A stretch of DNA of 8,696 bases from Sphingomonadales bacterium UBA6174 (GTDB taxonomy: Bacteria > Pseudomonadota > Alphaproteobacteria > Sphingomonadales > Sphingomonadaceae), in the NCBI GenBank assembly GCA_002422945.1, contig DITW01000024.1:6132-14827 (forward strand), in the 5' to 3' direction. Position numbers and translations under genes: made by a program. This document shows, piece by piece, positions 1-6,769 of this stretch. Within the stretch, counting starts at the first letter, position 1; each line of letters opens with the position of its first letter. The notes under the pieces were generated by a model. That model was given only the letters and a program-made list of their open reading frames with translations, ran no database searches and had not been told where the DNA came from.

Positions 1-439
1 CGATTCGCTGCGGCTGGAGGCGGGCCTGCCGCTTTATGGCCATGATCTGGATGAAGAGATCGACCCGATTTCCGCCGATCTGTCCTTTGCGGTTTCCAAG
101 CGTCGCCGCATGGATGCGGGCTTCCCCGGCGCTGTGCCGATCATTAACGCCATCGCCAATGGTCCCAACACCAAGCGCGTCGGCCTGTTGGTCGAGGGCA
201 AGATGCCGGTGCGCGAAGGCGCATTGCTGTTTGCCGGGGCCGAGCAGATTGGCCGCGTGACCTCCGGCGGCCATAGCCCAACGCTTGATCGCCCGATTGC
301 CATGGGCTTTGTCGCTGCCGCTTATGCCAAGATCGGCACGTCCCTTGAAGCCGAAGTGCGCGGCAAGCGCGTGCCGGTGCAGGTGACGGCCATGCCATTT
401 GTTCCCCATCATTATGTCCGCAAAGGAGCCGCCAAATGA
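1..439 (+). CDS. gcvT: Glycine cleavage system T protein (aminomethyltransferase), 3' part only
   Basis: GcvT transfers the methylene group from the aminomethyl-lipoyl arm of GcvH to tetrahydrofolate, releasing ammonia. The frame is open from base 2, so the start lies outside the window; about 145 C-terminal residues are present. The visible segment starts with DSLRLEAGLPLYGHDLDEEI, the conserved GcvT region near the folate site. It then shows the C-terminal barrel features KRVGLLVEGKMPVREGA, VTSGGHSPTLDRPIAMGFV and a closing VPVQVTAMPFVPHHYVR. The TGA stop overlaps the gcvH ATG in an ATGA junction, so the two are probably translationally coupled. Identity rests on these motifs and on gcvH-gcvPA-gcvPB directly downstream. 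The Met at base 110 is internal to the protein, not a start. Operon regulation cannot be judged because the promoter region is missing. Confidence 0.97.
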   Translation, partial: DSLRLEAGLPLYGHDLDEEIDPISADLSFAVSKRRRMDAGFPGAVPIINAIANGPNTKRVGLLVEGKMPVREGALLFAGAEQIGRVTSGGHSPTLDRPIAMGFVAAAYAKIGTSLEAEVRGKRVPVQVTAMPFVPHHYVRKGAAK

Positions 440-807
440 CCCGCTATTTCACCGATGAACATGAATGGATCGACGTTGACGGCGCACAGGCGACCGTGGG
501 CATCACCGATTATGCACAGGGCCAGCTTGGCGACATCGTGTTCGTCGAATTACCCGCCATCGGCGCGACCGTGACCAAGGGTGGCGAAGCCGCCGTGGTG
601 GAATCGGTCAAGGCCGCATCGGACGTCTATGCACCGGTCAGCGGCACCGTGACGGCGGCCAATGACGCGCTGGGTGATGATCCCGCGCTCGTCAACAGCG
701 CACCGGAAGCAGACGGCTGGTTCTTCAAGCTGACGCTCGCCGATGCGGGCGAGTTGGAAGGCCTGATGGATGCGGCTGCCTATCAGGCGTTTGTCGCGGC
801 TCTTTAA
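436..807 (+). CDS. gcvH: Glycine cleavage system H protein (lipoyl carrier)
   Basis: GcvH carries the aminomethyl group on a lipoyl arm between GcvP and GcvT and is then reoxidised by lipoamide dehydrogenase. The 123-residue length is normal for the family. The N-terminus MTRYFTDEHEWIDVDG and the segment VGITDYAQGQLGDIVFVELP (21-40) are typical. The lipoylation motif is ESVKAASDVYAPVSG, with the acceptor lysine at about residue 59. A GGAG ribosome binding site at 425-428, seven bases before the ATG and inside the end of gcvT, supports this start. The gene overlaps gcvT by four bases and is followed by a 42-base gap containing a hairpin before gcvPA. All key residues appear intact. Confidence 0.98.
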   Translation: MTRYFTDEHEWIDVDGAQATVGITDYAQGQLGDIVFVELPAIGATVTKGGEAAVVESVKAASDVYAPVSGTVTAANDALGDDPALVNSAPEADGWFFKLTLADAGELEGLMDAAAYQAFVAAL

Positions 808-816
808 GGGTTAAGG

Positions 817-836
817 CCCTCCCGGGTGCGGGAGGG
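817..836 (+). promoter_or_regulatory. Intercistronic hairpin between gcvH and gcvPA
   Basis: The arms CCCTCCCG (817-824) and CGGGAGGG (829-836) are perfectly complementary over 8 bp and close a four-base GGTG loop. No T-run follows, so it does not look like a full intrinsic terminator. The gcvPA ribosome binding site (AGGAG, 837-841) starts immediately after the stem and is not buried in it. By inference it may stabilise the upstream gcvT-gcvH mRNA against 3' exonucleases or tune relative expression of carrier and decarboxylase. The structure is seen in the sequence; the role is a guess. Confidence 0.55.
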
Positions 837-849
837 AGGAGAAGATTGA

Positions 850-2208
850 ATGCGTTATCTGCCACTTACCCCTTCGGATCGCGTCGAAATGCTGGCCAAG
901 GTCGGCGCTGGCTCGATCGATGATTTGTTCATCGATGTGCCGGACGTCGCCCAGCATGAAGGCCCGATTGCGGGCCTACCGCTCCATGCCAGCGAAATGG
1001 CGGTCGAACGCCATATGACCAAGCTTTCGCGGCAGAATTTGTCGGCGGCAGAGGTGCCATTCTTCTTGGGCGCAGGTGCCTATCGCCACCATGTCCCGGC
1101 CAGCGTCGATCATCTGATCCAGCGCGGCGAGTTCCTGACGGCCTATACGCCCTATCAGCCGGAAATCGCGCAGGGCACGTTGCAGATGCTGTTCGAATTC
1201 CAGACGCAGGTCGCGCGGTTGTTCGGCTGCGATGTCGCGAATGCGTCGATGTATGATGGCTCGACCGCTTGTTGGGAAGCGATCAGCATGGCCCGCCGCG
1301 TGACGAAAAAGGCGCGCGCCGTCCTCTCCAACGGCCTGCACCCGCATTATGTCTCGGTCGCGCAGACCATGGCGCGCTTCACCGGCGATGCATTGGTCAG
1401 CGATGTGCCGGATCTGTCGGCAGAGGCTGATACCGATCGGGTGATTGCGGCGATTGACGACAAAACGAGCTGCGTCGTCGTCCAATATCCGGACATTCTA
1501 GGCAGAATCCCCGATTTGCGCCCGATTGCCGATGCCGCCCATGCCAAGGGCGCATTGCTGATCGCGGTGGTGACCGAGCCGGTCGCGCTCGGCCTCATCC
1601 GTTCGCCGGGTGAATTGGGCGCGGATATCGTGGTGGGCGAGGGCCAGTCGCTCGGCGTCGGCCTTCAGTTCGGCGGGCCGTATCTCGGCCTGTTCGCCTG
1701 TAAGGAAAAATTCGTCCGGCAGATGCCGGGGCGGCTGTGCGGTGAAACCGTCGATGCCGAGGGCAAGCGCGGGTTCGTGCTGACGCTGTCGACCCGTGAA
1801 CAGCATATCCGTCGTGAAAAGGCGACGAGCAATATCTGCACGAATTCAGGTCTTTGTGCGCTGGCCTTCAATATCCATCTCACCTTGCTTGGTGGTGGTG
1901 GTTTGGCGAAATTGGCCAAGCTCAACCATGCTCGCGCGATTGCTGCGGCCACGCGGCTTGCGCAGGTGCCGGGCGTGCGGTTGATCAACAGCAATTTCTT
2001 CAACGAATTCACGCTGGAATTGCCGAAGGAAGCCCGTCCGGTGATCCGCCTGCTCGCAGATCGTGAGATTTTGGGCGGTGTCTCCTTGGGGCGGCTGTAT
2101 CCGGGCAATGATCAACTTGGCCAAGGTCTGGTGGTGGCGGTGACCGAAACCGTATCGGATGAGGATATTGAGGCCTTTGCAGCCGCATTGCAGGAGGTGT
2201 TGGCATGA
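850..2208 (+). CDS. gcvPA: Glycine dehydrogenase (decarboxylating) subunit 1 (P protein, alpha half)
   Basis: This is the N-terminal half of the split P protein. With GcvPB it forms the PLP enzyme that decarboxylates glycine and loads the aminomethyl group onto GcvH. The 452-residue length matches the usual GcvPA of about 450. Conserved stretches are RYLPLTPSDRVEML at the N-terminus, FLGAGAYRHHVPA (72-84), TAYTPYQPEIAQGTLQ (98-113), NASMYDGSTA (131-140) and, later, REQHIRREKATSNICTNSGL. As expected for this half, the PLP-binding lysine is not here but in GcvPB. The ATG follows AGGAGAAG (837-844) with five bases between, just downstream of the intercistronic hairpin. The TGA overlaps the gcvPB ATG (ATGA, 2205-2208), suggesting coupled, near-equal synthesis of the two subunits. 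Confidence 0.97.
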   Translation: MRYLPLTPSDRVEMLAKVGAGSIDDLFIDVPDVAQHEGPIAGLPLHASEMAVERHMTKLSRQNLSAAEVPFFLGAGAYRHHVPASVDHLIQRGEFLTAYTPYQPEIAQGTLQMLFEFQTQVARLFGCDVANASMYDGSTACWEAISMARRVTKKARAVLSNGLHPHYVSVAQTMARFTGDALVSDVPDLSAEADTDRVIAAIDDKTSCVVVQYPDILGRIPDLRPIADAAHAKGALLIAVVTEPVALGLIRSPGELGADIVVGEGQSLGVGLQFGGPYLGLFACKEKFVRQMPGRLCGETVDAEGKRGFVLTLSTREQHIRREKATSNICTNSGLCALAFNIHLTLLGGGGLAKLAKLNHARAIAAATRLAQVPGVRLINSNFFNEFTLELPKEARPVIRLLADREILGGVSLGRLYPGNDQLGQGLVVAVTETVSDEDIEAFAAALQEVLA

Positions 2209-3773
2209 CGACGATCAATCAAAGCGGCTGGCGTCCGGAAATGGGCGAGCGTTGCTCAGACAATGTCTCAACATTCACCGGCAATCGCGCGTTGATGCTC
2301 GAAGAGCCGTTGTTGTTTGAAATCGGGCGCATTGATGCCACTGGCGTCGATCTGCCGGACACCGATATGGACGATAACCGCCTTGGCGGCCTGATGCGCG
2401 CAAGCCCGGTCGATCTGCCGGGCCTGTCGGAACCGGAAACAGTGCGGCATTATACCCGTCTGAGCCGTCAGAACTATGCCATTGATTTGGGGCTGTTTCC
2501 TCTGGGAAGTTGCACGATGAAGCATAACCCGCGCCTCAATGAAAAAATGGCGCGGCTACCCGGTTTTGCGGACCTCCATCCGCTCCAGCCGGTGCAGACA
2601 ACCCAAGGTGCACTCGCGGTCATTCATGAACTGGCCGAATGGCTGAAAACCCTGACCGGCATGGCGGCGGTCGCGATGAGCCCCAAGGCAGGCGCGCATG
2701 GCGAATTGTGCGGCCTGTTGGCGATCCGCGCTGCCCATGATGCGGCGGGCTCAGACCGGTCGGTCATTCTCGTGCCGGAAAGCGCGCATGGAACCAATCC
2801 GGCGACGGCGGCATTCTGCGGTTATAAGGTCGAAAATATCCCGGCAACGGCAGAAGGTCGCGTTGATCTGGCGGCGCTGATGACGCGACTGGGGCCGGAT
2901 GTGGCGGGGGTGATGATCACCAATCCGAACACCTGCGGATTGTTCGAACGGGATATGAAGAAAATCTCGGATGCCGTTCATAATGCAGGCGGATATGTCT
3001 ATTGTGATGGCGCGAATTTCAATGCCATCGTCGGTCGCGTGCGTCCGGGCGATCTTGGCATCGATGCGATGCACATCAATCTTCACAAGACATTTTCGAC
3101 GCCCCATGGCGGCGGCGGTCCGGGTTCCGGGCCGGTCGTCTTGTCGGCGGCGCTGGCACCTTTCGCGCCATTGCCGTTTGTTGAGAAACAGGGCGATCAT
3201 TTCGTTCTGATCGAAGAAGAAACCGCGGAAGATCATCATGCCGAAACCTTTGGCCGCATGGTCGCGTTCCATGGCCAGATGGGTATGTTCACCCGTGCGC
3301 TGACCTATATTCTCTCGCATGGCGCGGATGGCCTGCGTCAGGTTGCCGAAGATGCGGTGTTGAACGCGAATTATGTGCTACGCTCGCTGGATGACGTGCT
3401 GGTCGCGCCATTTGGGGCGAGCGGCCCGTGCATGCATGAAGCCTTGTTCTCCGACGATGGCTTTGCCGAAGGCTTTTCGACCATCGACCTCGCCAAGGGG
3501 CTGATCGACGAGGGCTATCACCCGATGACGGTCTATTTCCCGCTCGTCGTCCATGGCGCAATGCTGATGGAGCCGACCGAAACCGAGAGCAAGGCGGCGC
3601 TCGATCAATATATCGGCGCGGTGCGGTCCTTGGCGGAACGCGCGCGAGTCGGCGACCCGGCGTTGAAGGCGGCTCCGATTTTCGCGCCGCGTCGACGTCT
3701 CGATGAAACCTTGGCGGCGCGCAAGCCGGTGTTGAACTGGCAGCCGCCAGTAGATGCAATGGCTGCCGAATAA
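2205..3773 (+). CDS. gcvPB: Glycine dehydrogenase (decarboxylating) subunit 2 (P protein, beta half)
   Basis: This is the C-terminal, PLP-carrying half of the P protein, acting as a complex with GcvPA. It has 522 residues, somewhat longer than the roughly 490 of Bacillus GcvPB, mainly through extra residues at the two ends. Motifs seen are GSCTMKHNP (about 101-109), SAHGTNPATAAFCGY (from about 193), YCDGANFNAIVG, and the PLP site NLHKTFSTPHGGGGPGSGP with the Schiff-base lysine at about residue 295. A strong AGGAGGT ribosome binding site (2192-2198) sits six bases before the ATG inside gcvPA, and the ATGA overlap implies coupling. No terminator-like hairpin is seen after the TAA, so transcription may continue into the Ppx/GppA gene 38 bases on. 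Confidence 0.97.
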   Translation: MTTINQSGWRPEMGERCSDNVSTFTGNRALMLEEPLLFEIGRIDATGVDLPDTDMDDNRLGGLMRASPVDLPGLSEPETVRHYTRLSRQNYAIDLGLFPLGSCTMKHNPRLNEKMARLPGFADLHPLQPVQTTQGALAVIHELAEWLKTLTGMAAVAMSPKAGAHGELCGLLAIRAAHDAAGSDRSVILVPESAHGTNPATAAFCGYKVENIPATAEGRVDLAALMTRLGPDVAGVMITNPNTCGLFERDMKKISDAVHNAGGYVYCDGANFNAIVGRVRPGDLGIDAMHINLHKTFSTPHGGGGPGSGPVVLSAALAPFAPLPFVEKQGDHFVLIEEETAEDHHAETFGRMVAFHGQMGMFTRALTYILSHGADGLRQVAEDAVLNANYVLRSLDDVLVAPFGASGPCMHEALFSDDGFAEGFSTIDLAKGLIDEGYHPMTVYFPLVVHGAMLMEPTETESKAALDQYIGAVRSLAERARVGDPALKAAPIFAPRRRLDETLAARKPVLNWQPPVDAMAAE

Positions 3774-3811
3774 GACTGTTCGCCATTTGCCTGAGGCTGT
3801 AGTGCGGGGCC

Positions 3812-5314
3812 GTGACCAAATTTGATTCGTCTCGGCGCCGCACCGCCATTGTCGACATTGGGTCGAACAGCGTCCGTCTCGTCATTTATGACGGCCCGGC
3901 GCGGGCGCCCAATACCCTGTTCAACGAAAAAGTGCTGGCTGGCCTTGGCAAGAATATTGGCGCGGACGGCACGCTCGATCCCGCAGCATGGGCGCGTGCC
4001 ATTGGTGCGTTGAAGCGCTTTGTCGCGATTCTGCATGATATGGCCGTCGATGATGTCCAGACTGTCGCCACGGCGGCTGTGCGCGATGCGCTGAACGGTC
4101 GCGCATTGCTCGATGAAATCCGCGCTCTTGGCCTTAATCCTCGCATCCTCTCCGGCAGCGAAGAAGCGCGTACGGCGGCTCTGGGCGTGATTGCGGGCAT
4201 GCCCGATGCCGATGGCATTGTCGGCGATCTGGGTGGTGGCAGCCTTGAACTGGCGCGGGTCAAGAATGGCGAGATCACCGATGTCGTATCCTTTCCGCTC
4301 GGTGTGCTGCGCCTGACGGCACTAAGGGAAAAAGACCCGAAGTCGGTCGAACATCTGATCCGTCAGGCGATTACCGATGCGGGGTGGGCAGGCCGTGGCA
4401 AGGATCTACCTTTATATCTGGTCGGCGGTTCATGGCGCTCGCTTGCCAAAGCCCATATGTATTTCAATCGTTATCCCCTGCCGATTGTCCACGCCTATAG
4501 CTTTTCGGCGGAATCCGTGCCGTGGTTGCAGGTGCGCCTCGCGACGATGGATCGGCAGGTCATGCGTCAGGTCGCCAATGTTTCGTCTGCCCGCCTGCGG
4601 ATGCTGGGTGAGGCGAGCGAGCTATTGGCGCAATTGGTGCGGGTGCTGGGCAGCAGCCAGTTGATCGCATCCGCCTTTGGCCTGCGCGAGGGGCTGTTAT
4701 ATGCCTCGCTCGACCCCAAAATTCAGGCGATTGATCCGTTGATCGCCTTGTGCCGGGAAGAGGCGTTCCGCCAGGGCCGCTATCCCGAACATGGGGGCGT
4801 GCTCGACCGGTGGATCGCGCCCGCGCTTGAATATGGTCAATCGCCCGATCTGGCCATGGCGCGATTGCGGCTGGCCGCCTGCACCCTTGCCGATGTGAGT
4901 TGGCGCGCGCATCCGGATTTCCGTCCGGAACGCGGGGTCGAGATTGCGCTGCATGGCAATCTGGTGGGGATTGATGGCGAGGGCAGGGCGATCCTTGCCG
5001 CGATTCTCTATGCCGGGCTTGGTGGCCATCCCAAGCGGCTTGACCCCGTCATTACCGAACTGGCCTCCATGGCTAAGGTCGATGTGGCGCGACGCGCAGG
5101 CATGGCGATCCGTCTCGCGCAACGCTGGAGCGCCGGGACGGCGGCCCCATTATCGCGCAGCCGATTGATGAACAATGGCCGGGAGCTGATCCTGTGCTTC
5201 GACCCCGCAGACAATGCGCTTTATGGCGAGACGGTGATCAAGCTGCATGAGGCATTGGCGGCGGAACTGGGCCTTATCGCAGCGACTGCGCCTATGGATG
5301 CGGCCCGGGCCTGA
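3812..5314 (+). CDS. Ppx/GppA family phosphatase (exopolyphosphatase or pppGpp phosphatase)
   Basis: Members hydrolyse terminal phosphates from polyphosphate (Ppx) or the 5' phosphate of pppGpp (GppA); sequence alone does not separate the activities here. The 500-residue protein has the actin-like fold signatures in order: phosphate-1 motif AIVDIGSNSVRLVIYDG (12-28), TVATAAVRDA (84-93), SGSEEAR (114-120) with the likely catalytic glutamate, and the glycine-rich GDLGGGSLEL (138-147). The rest matches the long sphingomonad-type member with a C-terminal HD-like helical domain. The GTG start is the first usable codon after an in-frame TAG at 3800-3802, and it places the first motif normally. The ribosome binding site is poor (only GGGG at 3806-3809, very close), so translation may be weak or dependent on the gcv operon. 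It converges with the DUF4170 gene, with 43 bases between the stops. Confidence 0.92.
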   Translation: MTKFDSSRRRTAIVDIGSNSVRLVIYDGPARAPNTLFNEKVLAGLGKNIGADGTLDPAAWARAIGALKRFVAILHDMAVDDVQTVATAAVRDALNGRALLDEIRALGLNPRILSGSEEARTAALGVIAGMPDADGIVGDLGGGSLELARVKNGEITDVVSFPLGVLRLTALREKDPKSVEHLIRQAITDAGWAGRGKDLPLYLVGGSWRSLAKAHMYFNRYPLPIVHAYSFSAESVPWLQVRLATMDRQVMRQVANVSSARLRMLGEASELLAQLVRVLGSSQLIASAFGLREGLLYASLDPKIQAIDPLIALCREEAFRQGRYPEHGGVLDRWIAPALEYGQSPDLAMARLRLAACTLADVSWRAHPDFRPERGVEIALHGNLVGIDGEGRAILAAILYAGLGGHPKRLDPVITELASMAKVDVARRAGMAIRLAQRWSAGTAAPLSRSRLMNNGRELILCFDPADNALYGETVIKLHEALAAELGLIAATAPMDAARA

Positions 5315-5357
5315 GTGGCACCGCCTGAACAGCACCGGGCGCATCACGCATATTGGA

Positions 5358-5573
5358 TTAATGAAGACCCGGTTCCAGCAGCTTGTGCAGGTGGACGACG
5401 ACATAGCGCATTTCAGCGTCATCGACCGTCTTTTGGGCGGCTGAGCGCCATGCCTTTTCGGCGGAGCTGTAATCCGGGAAAATGCCGACGACATCCAGAT
5501 TGGAAGGGTCGGTAAAATCGAGATCCTGGGGATCTTTCACCCGACCGCCAAATACGAGGTGCAATTTACTCAA
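5358..5573 (-). CDS. DUF4170 domain-containing small protein
   Basis: This 71-residue protein of unknown function belongs to the DUF4170 family of alphaproteobacteria, recognised from MSKLHLVFGGRV, LDVVGIFPDYSSAEKAWR and a C-terminal DDAEMRYVVVHLHKLLEP. It has no signal peptide or membrane helix and is predicted to be a compact cytoplasmic domain. The start is TTG (5573-5571), not ATG. It is supported by GGGAGA (5585-5580) seven bases upstream and by the family N-terminus; no in-frame ATG gives a complete domain. It lies 105 bases downstream of mlaC on the same strand, so it may be co-transcribed, and it converges with the Ppx/GppA gene. Its leader can form a stem that includes part of the ribosome binding site. 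The family call is firm; the function is not known. Confidence 0.9.
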   Translation of the reverse strand: MSKLHLVFGGRVKDPQDLDFTDPSNLDVVGIFPDYSSAEKAWRSAAQKTVDDAEMRYVVVHLHKLLEPGLH

Positions 5574-5582
5574 ACTCTATCT

Positions 5583-5655
5583 CCCGTAGGTGCAGCGTTA
5601 TGACGCAGCGACAAGACAATGTGCCGGTTCAAGCCGCCAATCCCGCGCCTACGGG
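5583..5655 (-). promoter_or_regulatory. Inverted repeat in the DUF4170 leader covering part of its ribosome binding site
   Basis: On the plus strand CCCGTAGGTGC (5583-5593) and GCGCCTACGGG (5645-5655) are complementary except at one position. In the minus-strand transcript this gives eight contiguous pairs, one C-A mismatch and two more pairs, enclosing about 51 bases. The 3' arm ends in the GGG of the GGGAG ribosome binding site of the TTG-started DUF4170 gene. A smaller four-pair stem (GCGT/ACGC) lies within the loop. Partial occlusion of the ribosome binding site is therefore possible. The complementarity is seen directly; regulation is inferred. Confidence 0.4.
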
Positions 5656-5678
5656 GACGAATGCTGAGCTTTCAGTCT

Positions 5679-6278
5679 TTAGCGCGGGGTCTTCATAAAC
5701 CGGACCAGCGCATCGAAGCCGTGACGCTGGATATAGCTATCAAAATCCGCAGATTGTGTCACCGACAAATTGATCCCGCCCACGGTCAGATTGGTCACCC
5801 GATAATTCGCGCCGGTGCGCTGCACGGCCCAGATCGAATTGATCGGCTGAGCCGCACCGGGCTGGCGTACCGAGGTCGATACCGCGCCCACATTATTGCG
5901 TTCGACCGCACGAATGATGCGGAAATCGGCCTTGGCAAAATCGAACAGACGGTCGGCGTAGAGGTTCAGCACATATTCCGGAAATGCGGTCTTATAGGCC
6001 TGATATTGGGCCGGGGTGATCTTGTTGCGCCAACGGTTGATCAGGCGATCGCCAATCGCATCGACGGCAAAATGCTGTTGCAGCAAGCGGCGGAATTCCA
6101 TCCGGCCAGCCTTGCGATCATTGTTGCGAAGAATAACGAACCCTTCTTGGGCCAAGGTGTCGATAAATGTGCGCGCGTCCTTGTTCGCGACAACCTCGGC
6201 CATCGCGGGCAATGGGGCAACAACCATCGACAAAGGCGCAAACGCAAACAACAGGGCCGACATTTTCGGGAACTTCAT
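5679..6278 (-). CDS. mlaC: MlaC/Ttg2D family periplasmic phospholipid-binding protein
   Basis: MlaC-type proteins shuttle phospholipids across the periplasm between the outer membrane (MlaA) and the inner-membrane MlaFEDB ABC transporter. The 199-residue protein begins with a clear Sec signal peptide: Lys at 2 and 5, a hydrophobic core, and likely cleavage after AMA at residue 27. The mature part shows family features: FIDTLAQEGFVIL near its start, FRRLLQQHFAVDAIG, YVLNLYADRL, and a C-terminal VTNLTVGGINLSVTQSADFDSYIQRHGFDALVRFM. The ATG at 6278 is preferred because TTGGAGATTAGA directly precedes it, with GGAG six bases away. A longer reading from 6302 would place that site inside the gene and bury the signal peptide. 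No mlaA, mlaD, mlaE or mlaF is adjacent, so partners must be elsewhere. A hopanoid-associated HpnM role is an alternative, but no hopanoid genes are seen. Confidence 0.88.
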   Translation of the reverse strand: MKFPKMSALLFAFAPLSMVVAPLPAMAEVVANKDARTFIDTLAQEGFVILRNNDRKAGRMEFRRLLQQHFAVDAIGDRLINRWRNKITPAQYQAYKTAFPEYVLNLYADRLFDFAKADFRIIRAVERNNVGAVSTSVRQPGAAQPINSIWAVQRTGANYRVTNLTVGGINLSVTQSADFDSYIQRHGFDALVRFMKTPR

Positions 6279-6326
6279 TCTAATCTCCAAAAGCAACATC
6301 AACGCTATTTCTAGCCAAAGGATCCA

Positions 6327-6334
6327 ATGATCAT
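6327..6334. repeat. 8-bp palindrome at the predicted mlaC start site
   Basis: ATGATCAT is a perfect palindrome, flanked by CCA on the left and GG on the right, which makes the wider site only nearly symmetric. It sits where the candidate mlaC promoter would start transcription, a usual place for an operator. An 8-bp palindrome can easily occur by chance, so this is weak evidence. Confidence 0.25.
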
Positions 6335-6337
6335 GGC

Positions 6338-6366
6338 TGATAGTGTGTGAATGGTGCTTTAATCAA
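6338..6366 (-). promoter_or_regulatory. Candidate sigma70-type promoter of mlaC
   Basis: Read on the minus strand, TTGATT (6366-6361) is followed after exactly 17 bases by CTATCA (6343-6338). This is close to the alphaproteobacterial housekeeping consensus TTGACA-N17-CTATAT. A start about seven bases downstream would give a leader of roughly 50 bases before the mlaC ATG at 6278. The predicted start site falls on the 8-bp palindrome ATGATCAT (6327-6334). The promoter would allow mlaC and DUF4170 to be expressed independently of the upstream membrane-protein cluster. It is a motif match only. Confidence 0.5.
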
Positions 6367-6376
6367 CCCGCATTCA

Positions 6377-6769
6377 TCAATTTGGCGTGTCGCTTTCATC
6401 CTTGGATACCGTCTTGCGCGCTTGAGCTGCGACATCCTTGATTCCGGCGACAAGGCGATCAGCCTGTGCCTTGGCATTATCACGATTGAAGCCCAGTTCA
6501 TCGAGCTTCGCCTTGCCGCGTTCCGTTGCGACATGGGCAGCTTCGCGGGCCTTATCGGTGACCTTGCGGCCCAATGGCCCCAATTTCTGACGTTCTTTCT
6601 GGGTAACCGGGAAAACCGCGCCCAATAATGCACCCAAGGCGACGCCCCCGATCAAGGCTGCAATCGGATGATGGTCAATCCGTTCGGCAGCGGCCGAAGC
6701 CAGCCCCGGTTCCTCAACCAGCCCATGTTCGTCCGTTATATCAACTGGCGTGGCGGGCATGTCGTTCAT
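6377..6769 (-). CDS. Small membrane protein with one helix and a YtxH-like tail
   Basis: I do not recognise a named family with certainty. The 130-residue protein has an acidic, helix-poor N-terminus (1-30) and a glycine-rich hydrophobic segment HHPIAALIGGVALGALLGAVF (33-53) likely to cross the membrane once. A charged Lys/Arg/Glu/Ala-rich amphipathic helix follows from about 58 to 122. The layout recalls YtxH-like and DUF883-like membrane-anchored proteins, with the Gly-x-x-x-Gly spacing suited to helix packing. The ATG overlaps the TGA of the upstream DUF3618-like gene (ATGA, 6769-6766), and GAGGAA lies six bases before it, so it is coupled to the cluster. A role with the neighbouring holin-like protein at the inner membrane is inferred. 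Confidence 0.85.
   Translation of the reverse strand: MNDMPATPVDITDEHGLVEEPGLASAAAERIDHHPIAALIGGVALGALLGAVFPVTQKERQKLGPLGRKVTDKAREAAHVATERGKAKLDELGFNRDNAKAQADRLVAGIKDVAAQARKTVSKDESDTPN

Noticed and set aside
1..109. Glycine riboswitch controlling the gcv operon
   Set aside because: Such riboswitches sit upstream of gcvT; the window starts inside gcvT coding sequence, so there is nothing to see here.
2751..3320. Minus-strand open frame of 189 codons inside gcvPB
   Set aside because: It is fully antisense to the conserved PLP-site region of gcvPB, and its composition is that of a reverse-strand shadow rich in Arg, His and Ile.
5334..5373. ACCGGG ... CCCGGT inverted repeat between the convergent stops as a bidirectional terminator
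   Set aside because: Only six base pairs with a 28-base loop and no T-runs on either side; too weak to call a terminator.
6279..6302. Longer mlaC start at 6302
   Set aside because: It would put the good GGAG site inside the gene and add eight residues before the signal peptide; the ATG at 6278 fits both signals better.
5619..6314. Plus-strand open frame of 231 codons opposite mlaC
   Set aside because: It is longer than the mlaC frame but matches no family I recognise, has no ribosome site of note, and lies antisense to a gene with a clear signal peptide, MlaC motifs and good ribosome binding site. It is a shadow caused by codon bias.
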